Assembly (NCBI GenBank): GCA_016125255.1
Contig: WGMD01000002.1
Coordinates: forward strand, 310,001-374,000
Reading direction: 5' to 3'
DNA length: 64,000 bases
Source: Planctomycetota bacterium
GTDB lineage: Bacteria > Planctomycetota > Phycisphaerae > Phycisphaerales > Zrk34
The notes under the pieces were generated by a model. The model was not told where the DNA came from and made no database searches. It saw only the letters and a list, made by a program, of their open reading frames with translations. The position numbers and the translations under genes were made by a program. Positions 18,784-25,873 of this stretch are shown piece by piece. The stretch's first letter is position 1. Each line of letters starts with the position of its first letter.

Positions 18784-19017
18784 ATGACCAAGCGGCACAA
18801 CGAACGCGAAAACGTGTGGGCTGTGGTTCGGTATGACGATCAGGTCGGATCGCCGGAGGATGCTTTCACCATCAAACAAGCGCTGCACGACCAAGCTCAA
18901 GCGGAAGTTGTCCGGCTCAACGCGCTCAATGGCGACAAAGCGTGTCGATACTGGACGGTCATGACGCGCCTCTTCCCACCCGGACAATCCGCTGGACCGG
19001 CTGAATTTGATCGGTGA
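18784..19017 (+). CDS. Small conserved hypothetical protein
   Basis: This 77-aa polar protein has the pattern VWAVVRYDDQ, EDAFTIKQALHDQAQAEVVRLNALNGDKACRYWTVMTRLFPPG. A beta-strand, a helix rich in Ala/Glu and a second strand are suggested. I recall similar short planctomycetal hypotheticals but can give no function. It has no signal peptide or membrane helix, so it is probably cytoplasmic. The stop is followed at once by the 176-nt inverted-repeat element. Confidence 0.6.
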   Translation: MTKRHNERENVWAVVRYDDQVGSPEDAFTIKQALHDQAQAEVVRLNALNGDKACRYWTVMTRLFPPGQSAGPAEFDR

Positions 19018-19040
19018 CAATGGCGGGGTGCCACAGCGAA

Positions 19041-19216
19041 GTAGGATGGGTCAAGCGCAGCGGACCCATCACGCCAGACATGAAATCGTGCGATGATCAG
19101 AGACCGCTCATCAGATGTAGGGATTGCGGGAATCGCCTTGACGAGATTGAAGATACAAGTCGTTCGCGGCTCGGTTCGGCTTGCGTGGTGGGTCCGCTGC
19201 GCTTGACCCACCCTAC
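19041..19216. repeat. 176-nt element with 34-nt inverted terminal repeats (GTAGG type)
   Basis: The left end (19041-19074) starts GTAGGATGGGTCAAGCGCAG and the right end (19183-19216) is its complement with two mismatches. The outer and inner parts (GGGTC...GACCC) also pair. The GTAGG(G/A)TGGGT...GCGCAGC form is a widespread non-coding palindromic repeat in environmental bacteria. There is no transposase inside, so it is a MITE- or REP-like unit. Confidence 0.85.
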
Positions 19217-19249
19217 GCGAAGGCATTCGCATCGGCCCTACAATTGGAC

Positions 19250-19516
19250 ATGGGCGATATCACCAATCCGCGCGTGTTGTGGGTGAAGTTTTTTCTGTTC
19301 GTCGGGCTGGGGGTGTTGGCGGGGGCGACGGCGCTCGTGTTGTTTGCGGATGTGCGGCTGGCGGGGCTGCTGGTGCTTTGCGTGTGGGGGTTTTGCCGGG
19401 CGTATTATTTTGCGTTTTATGTGATTGAGCATTATGTCGATGCGTCGTACAAATTCAGCGGGTTGGGGTCGTTTGTCAGGTACATGATGGGAACACGACG
19501 CGGGCCGGGGGCGTAG
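19250..19516 (+). CDS. Small conserved membrane protein
   Basis: The 88-aa product starts MGDITNPRVLWVKF and has two membrane helices (FFLFVGLGVLAGATALVLFA and LAGLLVLCVWGFCRAYYFAFY), then IEHYVDASYKFSGLGSFVRY. I recall this pattern from planctomycetal hypothetical proteins, but no function is known. A TACAAT -10-like box (19239-19244) ends 5 nt before the ATG, so the message may be leaderless. The preceding 176-nt repeat ends 33 nt upstream. Confidence 0.72.
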   Translation: MGDITNPRVLWVKFFLFVGLGVLAGATALVLFADVRLAGLLVLCVWGFCRAYYFAFYVIEHYVDASYKFSGLGSFVRYMMGTRRGPGA

Positions 19517-19538
19517 TATTTGGTGAGGATGCGTTCCA

Positions 19539-19666
19539 CCTCTCCCTCCGGGAGAGGTCGGCCCGATGGGCCGGGTGAGGGTGCGCCCAATCGCAGACCG
19601 CGTCCGCAACGGAGCGCGCCTTCATTCGGGGCCACCCTCACCCCGGCCCTCTCCCGGAGGGAGAGG
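19539..19666. repeat. 128-nt element with 19-bp inverted ends (CCTCTCCC type), intergenic copy
   Basis: The ends are CCTCTCCCTCCGGGAGAGG (19539-19557) and its exact complement (19648-19666). Each end is itself a near-hairpin. The inner parts GGGTGAGGGTG and CACCCTCACCC also pair. The same element, in the opposite orientation, lies inside hemW at 26281-26410. Confidence 0.9.
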
Positions 19667-19682
19667 GAGTTTGGAGGTTGTC

Positions 19683-20066
19683 ATGTTTTTCGCGGTGCTT
19701 ATTGCGCGGATTCTTTGCGTCATGTATCTGGCGGCGGCGGTGGGTTTGTTCATGAACCGGGCGTATTTCCGGCTCATCAAGGACGATCTGTTCGCGCATC
19801 CGTCGCTGATCTATCTCGGCGGGTTCGTGTCGCTGGTGTTCGGCATGGTGATCGTCAATAAGCACAACGTCTGGGTCGCGGACTGGGTCGGGCTGGTGAC
19901 GATCGTCGGCTGGCTGGCGACGCTCAAGGGCATCGTGCTGATCGCGTTCCCGCGGTCGATGCAGCGGTATGCGAACGTGGTGGCGTCGAAGGCGATGATG
20001 AAGATCGGGCCGGTGGTGCTTTTGGCGCTGGGGTTGGTGTTCGGGTATTTCGGATTCGTGTATTGA
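19683..20066 (+). CDS. Conserved membrane protein, about four helices
   Basis: The 127-aa protein starts at the ATG at 19683 with GGAGG 6 nt upstream; that ribosome site is just outside the right end of the repeat. It is almost entirely hydrophobic: VLIARILCVMYLAAAVGLFM, LIYLGGFVSLVFGMVIV, DWVGLVTIVGWLATLKGIVLIAF and GPVVLLALGLVFGYFGFV. Between helices are NRAYFRLIKDD and KHNVW, a pattern common to small uncharacterised inner-membrane proteins. No enzymatic motif is visible. Confidence 0.75.
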   Translation: MFFAVLIARILCVMYLAAAVGLFMNRAYFRLIKDDLFAHPSLIYLGGFVSLVFGMVIVNKHNVWVADWVGLVTIVGWLATLKGIVLIAFPRSMQRYANVVASKAMMKIGPVVLLALGLVFGYFGFVY

Positions 20067-20115
20067 ACGCGGGGGCGTCAGAGCGGATATCGTTGACGTG
20101 GAGCCCCGCATTTCT

Positions 20116-20194
20116 ACGAGCCGCGCGCGTCAGCAAGCGGTCGAGCCCATAGCGCATCCAGTTCCTGGACCGCTCCCTCACGGTCGCGGCTCGT
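20116..20194. repeat. Imperfect inverted repeat between convergent genes (ACGAGCCGCG type), copy 1
   Basis: A left arm of about 27 nt (from 20116) pairs imperfectly with GACCGCTCCCTCACGGTCGC... at 20168-20194. It lies between the plus-strand membrane gene (end 20066) and the minus-strand prepilin gene (end 20231). A better-preserved copy is at 29062-29142, also between convergent genes. A role as a two-way terminator is plausible. Confidence 0.8.
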
Positions 20195-20230
20195 TGGAGA
20201 GGCGATTTGATTGATGAAGCCGCTCCCGAA

Positions 20231-21046
20231 TCAGCGTGGGCGTCCGACGGAGCCCCACATGAACTCGCCGAATTCCTGGGCGGTGTTGGCCATGAGTCGG
20301 ACGGACGAATCGTCGAAGAGGACGTTGTAGTGTTCGAAGCGTGGGCCCCAGATGAAGAGGGGTTGCAGGCCGTAGATCGCGGTGGTCGTATCGACCATGA
20401 CGACGTTTTTGGTTTGCGTGGGGTTCTGGAAGGTGATGTCGGAGCCGGTGACGGAGTTGAGGGAAGGGTTGGGGTCCTGTCCCGCGCGGACGGGGCGGTA
20501 GTGCCAGGAGTAGGATCCCCAGAAGGTCGTGAAGTCCATGTTGGAGTCGGGGTCGTAGTTGGTCTCGTAGCTCAGATCGACCGAGGGGCAGAAGAAGACT
20601 TTTCCGGTGTCGAGGTAGCCCTGTTTGACGCCGTTGCGTGTGTGCAGGGCCCGGGCGGGATTGCCGGGCCGGCCGCCGGTGCTGACGGATTCCTGGGGAT
20701 AGTCGGCGGAGCCGTTGGCGAAGCGCCAGAAGAATTCGACCATGGTGTTGTCGGAACGGTAGGCGAGTGCGGCGAGAGCGACCTGCCGCATGTTGGAGCT
20801 GCACGCGACAACCTGCGACAGGCCTCTGGCGCGGGAGAGCGAAGGGAGGAGGAGCGCGACGAGGGTCGTCAGGATGGCGACGACGACGAGGAGTTCGACG
20901 AGGGTAAAGGCGCGGCGGGCCGGGGGGGGAGCGGGGTGACTGAAGTCACCCCGCCTTGTGCGGACGCGCGGGGCCGGTTCGACGGGCTCACGGTAAACAA
21001 GCCCCGCCGCCAAATGCGCATGATGGAATGGTTGTTGGGTTTTCAT
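20231..21046 (-). CDS. Prepilin-like protein with N-terminal methylation motif, module 3
   Basis: The 271-aa protein has an extended leader of about 45 residues that includes [14 protein letters not shown], encoded by the 24-nt palindrome shared with the module 1 prepilin, followed by [20 protein letters not shown]. The soluble part has cysteines and FFCPSVDLSYETNYDPDSN, then a DSSVRLM end. The ATG at 21046 overlaps the stop of the PEP-CTERM gene by ATGA (21046-21043), as in module 1. It is the last gene of the module; an inverted repeat follows. Confidence 0.87.
   Translation of the reverse strand: MKTQQPFHHAHLAAGLVYREPVEPAPRVRTRRGDFSHPAPPPARRAFTLVELLVVVAILTTLVALLLPSLSRARGLSQVVACSSNMRQVALAALAYRSDNTMVEFFWRFANGSADYPQESVSTGGRPGNPARALHTRNGVKQGYLDTGKVFFCPSVDLSYETNYDPDSNMDFTTFWGSYSWHYRPVRAGQDPNPSLNSVTGSDITFQNPTQTKNVVMVDTTTAIYGLQPLFIWGPRFEHYNVLFDDSSVRLMANTAQEFGEFMWGSVGRPR
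20931..20954 (-). repeat. 24-nt palindrome inside prepilin leader, copy 2
   Basis: In gene orientation this is identical to 11197-11220. It encodes RRGDFSHPA in the leader of the module 3 prepilin-like protein, just before the processing site. Confidence 0.9.
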
Positions 21047-21753
21047 TTGCGACGGCGGAGGGACAGCAGGGTCAGGAGCGCGAGCCCGGCGGGCATCGCG
21101 GCGGGGGTCGGAACGACGACGGCGGGGATGCCGCTGAGCGAAGCGGTGATGTTGTCCCAGTTGATGTTGGTGACGGTGCCGGTGCCACGTATGGCAAGGA
21201 GGGCGATGCGGAGGGTGCGCGTATTGGCGGGGACGGCAAGGAGTCCGCCGGCGACGGTGCCGGATACCCATGTGTTGGCGGGGGTGGTCGCCAGCCGCGC
21301 GGTCGTGGTGGAGCTGATGAGTCCGTTGGCGGCGTTGAAGAAGGAAATGGTGAGCTTGGCATCGTCGTTGGGGTCGTTGCCGTTGTACCAGAAGCCGATG
21401 TTGGTGGTGACGAGGTTGGCGTCGATGGAGGCGGCGTAGGCGGAGACGTTGATGTCCTGAAAGGCGGAGACGGAGGAGGGGCTGGAGCCGGCGCCGACGG
21501 CGAGTCGATCGGCGGTGAGGAACTGTGCGGAGCCGCCTTGGCCGGAGGTGGGGTCGATGGGGTTGAGCCCGGTTCCTGCGGTGGTGAAGTATCCGCCGGC
21601 GGTCAATGTCCAGCCGGTCGCGGCGGCGACGGGGGCGGTGTTGGCTTCGAAGCCGCTGTTGACGATGGTGAGGTTGACGGTGGCGGCCTTGGCGCCCGGT
21701 TGGAGCGTCAGGGCCAGGGCCAGCGCGGCGGCGAACATGAGGGGATGTTTCAC
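21043..21753 (-). CDS. PEP-CTERM exported protein, module 3
   Basis: The 236-aa protein starts at a GTG (21753) that overlaps the fecR stop as GTGA and has AAGGAG 8 nt upstream. A signal peptide (FAAALALALTLQPGAKA) and the tail VVPTPAAMPAG, hydrophobic stretch, SLRRRK mark an exported, sorted protein. The body is one beta-rich domain: NSGFEANTAPVAAATGWTL, DPTSGQGGSAQFLTADRLAV, FWYNGNDPNDDAKLTISFF and ITNINWDNITASL-like end. This domain is clearly homologous to the C-terminal domain of the FecR protein encoded just upstream. Confidence 0.87.
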   Translation of the reverse strand: MKHPLMFAAALALALTLQPGAKAATVNLTIVNSGFEANTAPVAAATGWTLTAGGYFTTAGTGLNPIDPTSGQGGSAQFLTADRLAVGAGSSPSSVSAFQDINVSAYAASIDANLVTTNIGFWYNGNDPNDDAKLTISFFNAANGLISSTTTARLATTPANTWVSGTVAGGLLAVPANTRTLRIALLAIRGTGTVTNINWDNITASLSGIPAVVVPTPAAMPAGLALLTLLSLRRRK

Positions 21754-23264
21754 TTGGGATTCTCCTTCGTTGAGTGAGTGGGATCGGACGCATGGGACGA
21801 TTGGTCCTGGCGGGCGTCGGGATGGGTCGCGGGGACGGCATCGGGCGCGGGGCTGTGCAGGACGGCACGGACGTTGTCGAAGCTGATGTTGGTTTCGGAG
21901 AATTTGGTGCGTTTGGCGATAAGCGCGATCGCCAGACTGCGCGTGTGCGGGGGGACGGCGAGCTTTGCATCGGCCACGGATCCGGCGACCCATCGGTTCG
22001 GATCGGTTTTGGGCAGTTGGGGCGTGGTGGTCGAGCCGAGGGAGGCGCCGGCGCTGTCGAAGAATTCGACGCTGACGAAGGCGTCGTCTTCGACGGCGGG
22101 GCTGGCGTACCAGAAGGTCACGGCGACGGTCGCGCCGGCGGCATCGATGTCGGCGGCGTAGGGGGAGAGGTCGAGTCGCTGCGAAGCGGTGGTGGTGACG
22201 GGGCTGGGGTCGGCGGGGGCATGGGGTTGGAGGGCGAGTCGATTGGCGGTGAGGAAGTTTTTGGAGGGGCCCTGACCGGCGACGGGATCGACTTTGCCGA
22301 GACCGGCGCCGCGCATGGTCCAGAATCGGGAGTTCACCGCGGTGGAGCGAATGGTCCATCCGGTCGCGCCCTCGGCGGGGGCTGGGTCGGATTCGAAATC
22401 GCCATTGACGAGGGGCAGGTCGATTGCGCCGTTGAGTTCGATGATCGTGCTGTGGGAGAGGCGAATGTGTCGACCGGCGTCGAGTTGGATCGACTCGGCA
22501 CCGCGGCGTTCGAGCAGCACGCGGCCGGCGGTGACTTGAATGTCATAGCCGTCGGCGTCGTGGATCGTCACATCGAAGGCGGTGCCGAGGTCGACGATGC
22601 GAGCGCCATCGGGGAGGTCGACGGTGAACCCGCGCGCTTCGGGTCGGACGTAGGCGGCGAGCCGGCCGGCGGTGAGCTTGCCGCGGTTGGGCCCGGTCAT
22701 GGTGAATTCGCACGGGCCGGTCAGATCGACGACGGCGGCGGACTTGAACATGATCTGAGCGCGGCCGGTGGCGAGGCGGATCGGGGCGGTGAGTTCTTCA
22801 CCAAGGGACCGCTCTGCGTCGGCGCCGGCGAACTGGGCGTCGGCTGAGACGTCGGAGAGGATGGCGAAAGACGCGGGAGCGTTGGAGCGGGGAGTGGGGA
22901 GTTCGGAGTTAGGAGTGGAAGGCAGGAAGACGAAGAACAGCGCGGCGGCGAGGGCGAAGAGTGCGGCGGCAAGGTACCAGACGCTTCGCGGCGAAGCGCC
23001 GATGCGCGTCGGCGTGAGGGAGTCGCGGTGCAGGGTGAAACCCATCGCGCGGGCGCGGGCGATGATCGGCGCTTCGGCGGCGGTGCGCCATTGGAGCATG
23101 GCGTGAAGCTGCATCATGCGGAGGTAGGCATCACGGAAGGGCTCGTCGCGGAGGAGGCGGTCGGAGAGGGCGGCGTGTGCGGCGGGGTCGAGCGTGTTCT
23201 CGAGCGCGCCTTGGAGGAGCGCTTCCAGCGGCGGGTCGTTGGGGGCGAGGGGCGAGGGGGTCAT
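21750..23264 (-). CDS. FecR-type anti-sigma protein with cargo-like C-terminal domain, module 3
   Basis: The 504-aa protein has a cytoplasmic part, a membrane helix (VWYLAAALFALAAALFFVFLP, about 95-115), a FecR domain (VVDLTGPCEFTMTGPN, GARIVDLGTAFDVTIHD) and a C-terminal domain at about 281-480 with NGDFESDPAPAEGATGWTI, DPVAGQGPSKNFLTANRLAL and ISFDNVRAVL. That domain matches the adjacent PEP-CTERM protein along its length. After the helix lies STPNSELPTPRSNAP, from the same CACTCC-type repeat as in module 2. The ATG at 23264 has GAGGAGG 4 nt upstream and overlaps the sigma stop (ATGA). Confidence 0.9.
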   Translation of the reverse strand: MTPSPLAPNDPPLEALLQGALENTLDPAAHAALSDRLLRDEPFRDAYLRMMQLHAMLQWRTAAEAPIIARARAMGFTLHRDSLTPTRIGASPRSVWYLAAALFALAAALFFVFLPSTPNSELPTPRSNAPASFAILSDVSADAQFAGADAERSLGEELTAPIRLATGRAQIMFKSAAVVDLTGPCEFTMTGPNRGKLTAGRLAAYVRPEARGFTVDLPDGARIVDLGTAFDVTIHDADGYDIQVTAGRVLLERRGAESIQLDAGRHIRLSHSTIIELNGAIDLPLVNGDFESDPAPAEGATGWTIRSTAVNSRFWTMRGAGLGKVDPVAGQGPSKNFLTANRLALQPHAPADPSPVTTTASQRLDLSPYAADIDAAGATVAVTFWYASPAVEDDAFVSVEFFDSAGASLGSTTTPQLPKTDPNRWVAGSVADAKLAVPPHTRSLAIALIAKRTKFSETNISFDNVRAVLHSPAPDAVPATHPDARQDQSSHASDPTHSTKENPK

Positions 23265-23785
23265 GGGGCCTCCTCGCGGTTGATTTTGCTTTCGATGCAG
23301 GCGAGCAGTTCGCGGCGGAGGCGGTAGAGCCATTGGTGGGTCGCGGCGACGGAGCGGTGGATGGCGTCGGCGATTTGCGAGACGGAGCGGCCGAGCACGT
23401 AGCGCTCATGAATCAACCGCGCGGCATTGGCGGGCAGATCGGCCAGGCACTGCGTCAGGGCGTCCTGCCGGGCGTCGGTCTGCTGCGCGAGCGCGGCGGC
23501 GCGATCGGACAGGGCGTTGAGGACGGCTTCATTGAACACGAGCCGATCGCGCCCCTGCTTCTGCCGCCAGGCGAGCAACTGAAAATGCGCGACGCGGAAG
23601 GCCCATGCGGCAAAGTCGTCGGCGGCCATCGCCTGAGCCGCCTTTTCCCAGAGGACCACGTTGGTTTCCTGAAGGATGTCGTTGGCGGCGTGGGAATCGC
23701 CGACGAGGGAGAGAATGTAGGCGTAGAGCCGGGCCTGGTGCGCGGTGAGCGTGCGGACGAATTGTGCGGTCGCCGGTTCGGACAC
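23261..23785 (-). CDS. ECF-like sigma factor, module 3
   Basis: The 174-aa protein has region 2 (AANDILQETNVVLWEKAAQA, FAAWAFRVAHFQLLAWRQK) and region 4 (LPANAARLIHERYVLGRSVSQIADAIHRSVAATHQ). It is most like the module 1 sigma factor (RDRLVF.EA is shared). The start is a GTG at 23785 with GGAG about 8 nt upstream. Its stop overlaps the fecR start by ATGA, making this module a fully coupled chain of four genes. Confidence 0.92.
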   Translation of the reverse strand: MSEPATAQFVRTLTAHQARLYAYILSLVGDSHAANDILQETNVVLWEKAAQAMAADDFAAWAFRVAHFQLLAWRQKQGRDRLVFNEAVLNALSDRAAALAQQTDARQDALTQCLADLPANAARLIHERYVLGRSVSQIADAIHRSVAATHQWLYRLRRELLACIESKINREEAP

Positions 23786-23846
23786 GGGAGATCTCCAGTA
23801 GGAAGTAACGCGAGCCGATGAAAGTTAACAGGAAAAATGGAGAAAA

Positions 23847-23957
23847 ATGACCAATGACCAAATCCCAATGACCAAGGAACGAACGGCCTGCGGCCTTCTA
23901 CTTTGACATTCGTGCTTTGAACATTCCCTTGGTCATTGGTGCTTGGTCATTGGTCAT
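23847..23957. repeat. Inverted repeat of the ATGACCAATGACC type, intergenic copy
   Basis: ATGACCAATGACC at 23847-23859 pairs with GGTCATTGGTCAT at 23945-23957, and inner blocks CCAATGACCAAGG / CCTTGGTCATTGG pair as well, around a non-conserved centre. The same family is at 40375-40517. It lies between the module 3 sigma gene and tRNA-Ala. Confidence 0.85.
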
Positions 23958-24025
23958 TCCCGCCGGCGCGTTGCGGCGGTTTGACCGGCGGGCTGGAGCG
24001 TCTAAAATGACGGCCTGATGACCAA

Positions 24026-24098
24026 GGGGGTGTAGCTCAGTTGGGAGAGCGCATCCATGGCATGGATGAGGTCAGGGGTTCGAGCCCCCTCACCTCCA
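24026..24098 (+). tRNA. tRNA-Ala (anticodon GGC)
   Basis: A full cloverleaf is visible: acceptor GGGGGTG/CACCTCC, D-loop AGCTCAGTTGGGAGAGC, anticodon stem CATCC/GGATG with loop ATGGCAT (anticodon GGC), T-arm AGGGGTTCGAGCCCCCT, discriminator A at 24098. The CCA end is not encoded. A strong terminator follows. Confidence 0.97.
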
Positions 24099-24109
24099 CT
24101 TGGACGAAG

Positions 24110-24137
24110 CCCCGATTCGCCGAATCGGGGTTTTTTT
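24110..24137 (+). terminator. Rho-independent terminator after tRNA-Ala
   Basis: CCCCGATTCG (24110-24119) pairs with CGAATCGGGG (24121-24130) and is followed by seven T residues. It lies 11 nt after the tRNA. Confidence 0.9.
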
Positions 24138-24164
24138 ATGCGCCGGGGCGGATAGGATGATCGC

Positions 24165-25148
24165 ATGAGGGACGACCCCGCCAAGCCGTCGCGACCGTCG
24201 CTGGAGGACTTGAGCCAGGCGATTCTTGCGAGCTATCGCTCGGATGAGCGGATGCACCACATCGACGCCGGCCCGCTGCCGAGCCGGGCGAGGGCGATCG
24301 AACTGCTCGAAAAGCTCCGCGACCTGTTCTTCCCCGGTTACTTCTGCGATCGGCGGCTGACGGAGGCCAACATCACCGACCATGTCGCCGCCCTGCTGGC
24401 GGAGATTCGCGAGCGGCTGGAAAGTCAGATCGAACAGGCGGTGTGCTACGCCCGGAACCTCGACGCCCCGGACCGCGCCCGGTGCACGGAGCACGAGCAG
24501 GCGGAGGCCGAGGCACGGCGGATCACCGATGCGTTCCTCGCCCGCGTGCCGCATCTGCGGGCGCTGCTCGCGCTGGACGTGCAGGCGGCGTACGACGGGG
24601 ACCCGGCGGCGCGCAATACGGATGAAACCATCTTCTGCTATCCCGGGCTCGATGCCGTGTTCACGCATCGCGTCGCCCATGAACTGCATCGACTGGGCGT
24701 GCCCGTTCTGCCGCGCATTCTCTCGGAGTATGTCCACAACGAAACCGGCGTCGATATCCACCCCGGCGCGACCATCGGGCACTCCTTCTTCATCGACCAC
24801 GGCACCGGCGTCGTCGTCGGTGAAACCACGCTCATCGGCAACCGCGTCAAACTCTATCAAGGCGTCACGCTCGGCGCCCTGTCCGTCGAACGCGATGCCA
24901 ACGGCCGACTCATCCGCGGCACCAAGCGCCATCCGACCATCGAAGATGACGTCATCATCTATGCCAACGCCATCGTGCTCGGCGGCGCGACGATCATCGG
25001 CCGCGGGTCCGTCATCGGCGGGTCCGTCTTCCTCACCAAGTCCGTCCCCCCCAATCATTACGTGACGCTCAAAAGCCCCGAACTGCGCTTCCGCTCCGCT
25101 GACACGCACCGAAGACTCGAAACGCAGGCGAACGAAAACGCGGAATGA
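24165..25148 (+). CDS. epsC: Serine O-acetyltransferase, EpsC-type
   Basis: The enzyme acetylates serine with acetyl-CoA for cysteine synthesis in the cytoplasm. The 327-aa protein has an N-terminal helical part (about 1-190), then a left-handed beta-helix with hexapeptides (VDIHPGATIGHSFFIDHGTG, VVVGETTLIGNRVKLYQGVT, DDVIIYANAIVLGGATIIGR). The catalytic His/Asp pair FIDHGTG is present. It is longer than E. coli CysE (about 270 aa) and fits the EpsC subgroup. A TAGGAT box (24153-24158) ends 6 nt before the ATG, suggesting a leaderless message. Confidence 0.93.
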   Translation: MRDDPAKPSRPSLEDLSQAILASYRSDERMHHIDAGPLPSRARAIELLEKLRDLFFPGYFCDRRLTEANITDHVAALLAEIRERLESQIEQAVCYARNLDAPDRARCTEHEQAEAEARRITDAFLARVPHLRALLALDVQAAYDGDPAARNTDETIFCYPGLDAVFTHRVAHELHRLGVPVLPRILSEYVHNETGVDIHPGATIGHSFFIDHGTGVVVGETTLIGNRVKLYQGVTLGALSVERDANGRLIRGTKRHPTIEDDVIIYANAIVLGGATIIGRGSVIGGSVFLTKSVPPNHYVTLKSPELRFRSADTHRRLETQANENAE

Positions 25149-25151
25149 TCG

Positions 25152-25185
25152 AAGTGTGGAGTTGGGAGTGTGGAGTGCGGAATGT
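25152..25185. repeat. CACTCC-type repeat, intergenic copy
   Basis: The stretch GTGTGGAGTTGGGAGTGTGG and the following GAGTGCGG is a mini-repeat of (C)ACTCC units read on the other strand. The same unit type is read in frame after the membrane helix of two FecR proteins (about 12868-12908 and 22880-22920). Confidence 0.6.
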
Positions 25186-25198
25186 CCTTGCTGACCGC

Positions 25199-25690
25199 TT
25201 AACCCGCCACATAAAAATACTTCGCATAAATGATGAACCCCACGCCCGGCGTCATCAGCCCGACGAGCCAGAGGGTCCATCGCATCTCGTCAAAATCCGT
25301 CAGCAGACTCGGCAGAAAACCCATCTCGCCCCACAGCACCCATGCCACCGCCTGCGCGTACGCCAGCGTGCCGACGATCAGCACCATGCCGCCTTCCAGG
25401 AGCATGAAAAAGGCGAACGTCATGATGATGCCCATCAGCGTGATCGCCAGCCCGACCGCGCCCAGCAGCAGCGCACAAATCAGCACCACCGGCCGAAACA
25501 ACCCCGGCAAATACTCCGCCGTCCACGCCAGGGCCCGCCGCCCGAAACTCACCGCCTCCGGCTCGTCGTCCTCCTCCACCACCGGCTTGTCTTCGATCCG
25601 CCCCGTCGCCATGTTCATCCCGCAATGCACACAAAGCACAAACGGCTTGTCATACTCGTGACCGCAAAATGGACAACGGTGCGTCGACAT
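25199..25690 (-). CDS. Zinc-ribbon membrane protein
   Basis: The 163-aa protein has an N-terminal zinc ribbon (CPFCGHEYDKPFVLCVHCG, two CxxC knuckles), an acidic linker (VVEEDDEPEAV) and three or four membrane helices (PVVLICALLLGAVGLAITLM, TFAFFMLLEGGMVLIVGTLA, WTLWLVGLMTPGVGFIIYA). It looks like a small regulatory or assembly membrane protein; no function is known. The ATG at 25690 (MSTHRC) is preferred over a GTG two codons earlier. The gene follows hemW on the same strand, separated by a large palindrome. Confidence 0.7.
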   Translation of the reverse strand: MSTHRCPFCGHEYDKPFVLCVHCGMNMATGRIEDKPVVEEDDEPEAVSFGRRALAWTAEYLPGLFRPVVLICALLLGAVGLAITLMGIIMTFAFFMLLEGGMVLIVGTLAYAQAVAWVLWGEMGFLPSLLTDFDEMRWTLWLVGLMTPGVGFIIYAKYFYVAG

Positions 25691-25773
25691 GATCACTCAT
25701 CATAATCGCCGAAAGAAAGTTCACCACGGAGGCACGGAACAAGGCGTAGTGGCTTTTTGCCTTCAATGACAAT

Positions 25774-25833
25774 TGACAAATGCCTAATGCCTAATGACAA
25801 ATGCATTGGTCATTAGGCATTAGGCATTTGTCA
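25774..25833. repeat. 60-nt near-perfect palindrome (AATGCCTAATGCC type)
   Basis: TGACAAATGCCTAATGCC... from 25774 pairs with ...GGCATTAGGCATTTGTCA ending at 25833, giving a stem close to 30 bp with one mismatch and almost no loop. It lies in the 183-nt gap between hemW (end 25874) and the zinc-ribbon gene, and could terminate hemW transcription. Confidence 0.85.
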
Positions 25834-25873
25834 TTGGTCATATCAAACCCGGTGTCCCCCCTGGTGAACCTCG

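Noticed and set aside
19014-19286. 90-codon open frame over the 176-nt inverted repeat
   Set aside because: Most of the codons are the two repeat arms and the peptide has no protein-like composition.
11197-20954. Identical short palindromes as a CRISPR array
   Set aside because: Only single, widely spaced copies exist; there are no regular spacers and no cas genes in the window.
24000-25200. tRNA-Ala as the attachment site of an integrated island
   Set aside because: No integrase and no repeat of the tRNA 3' end were seen, and the genes after it (epsC, hemW, asd) are core functions.
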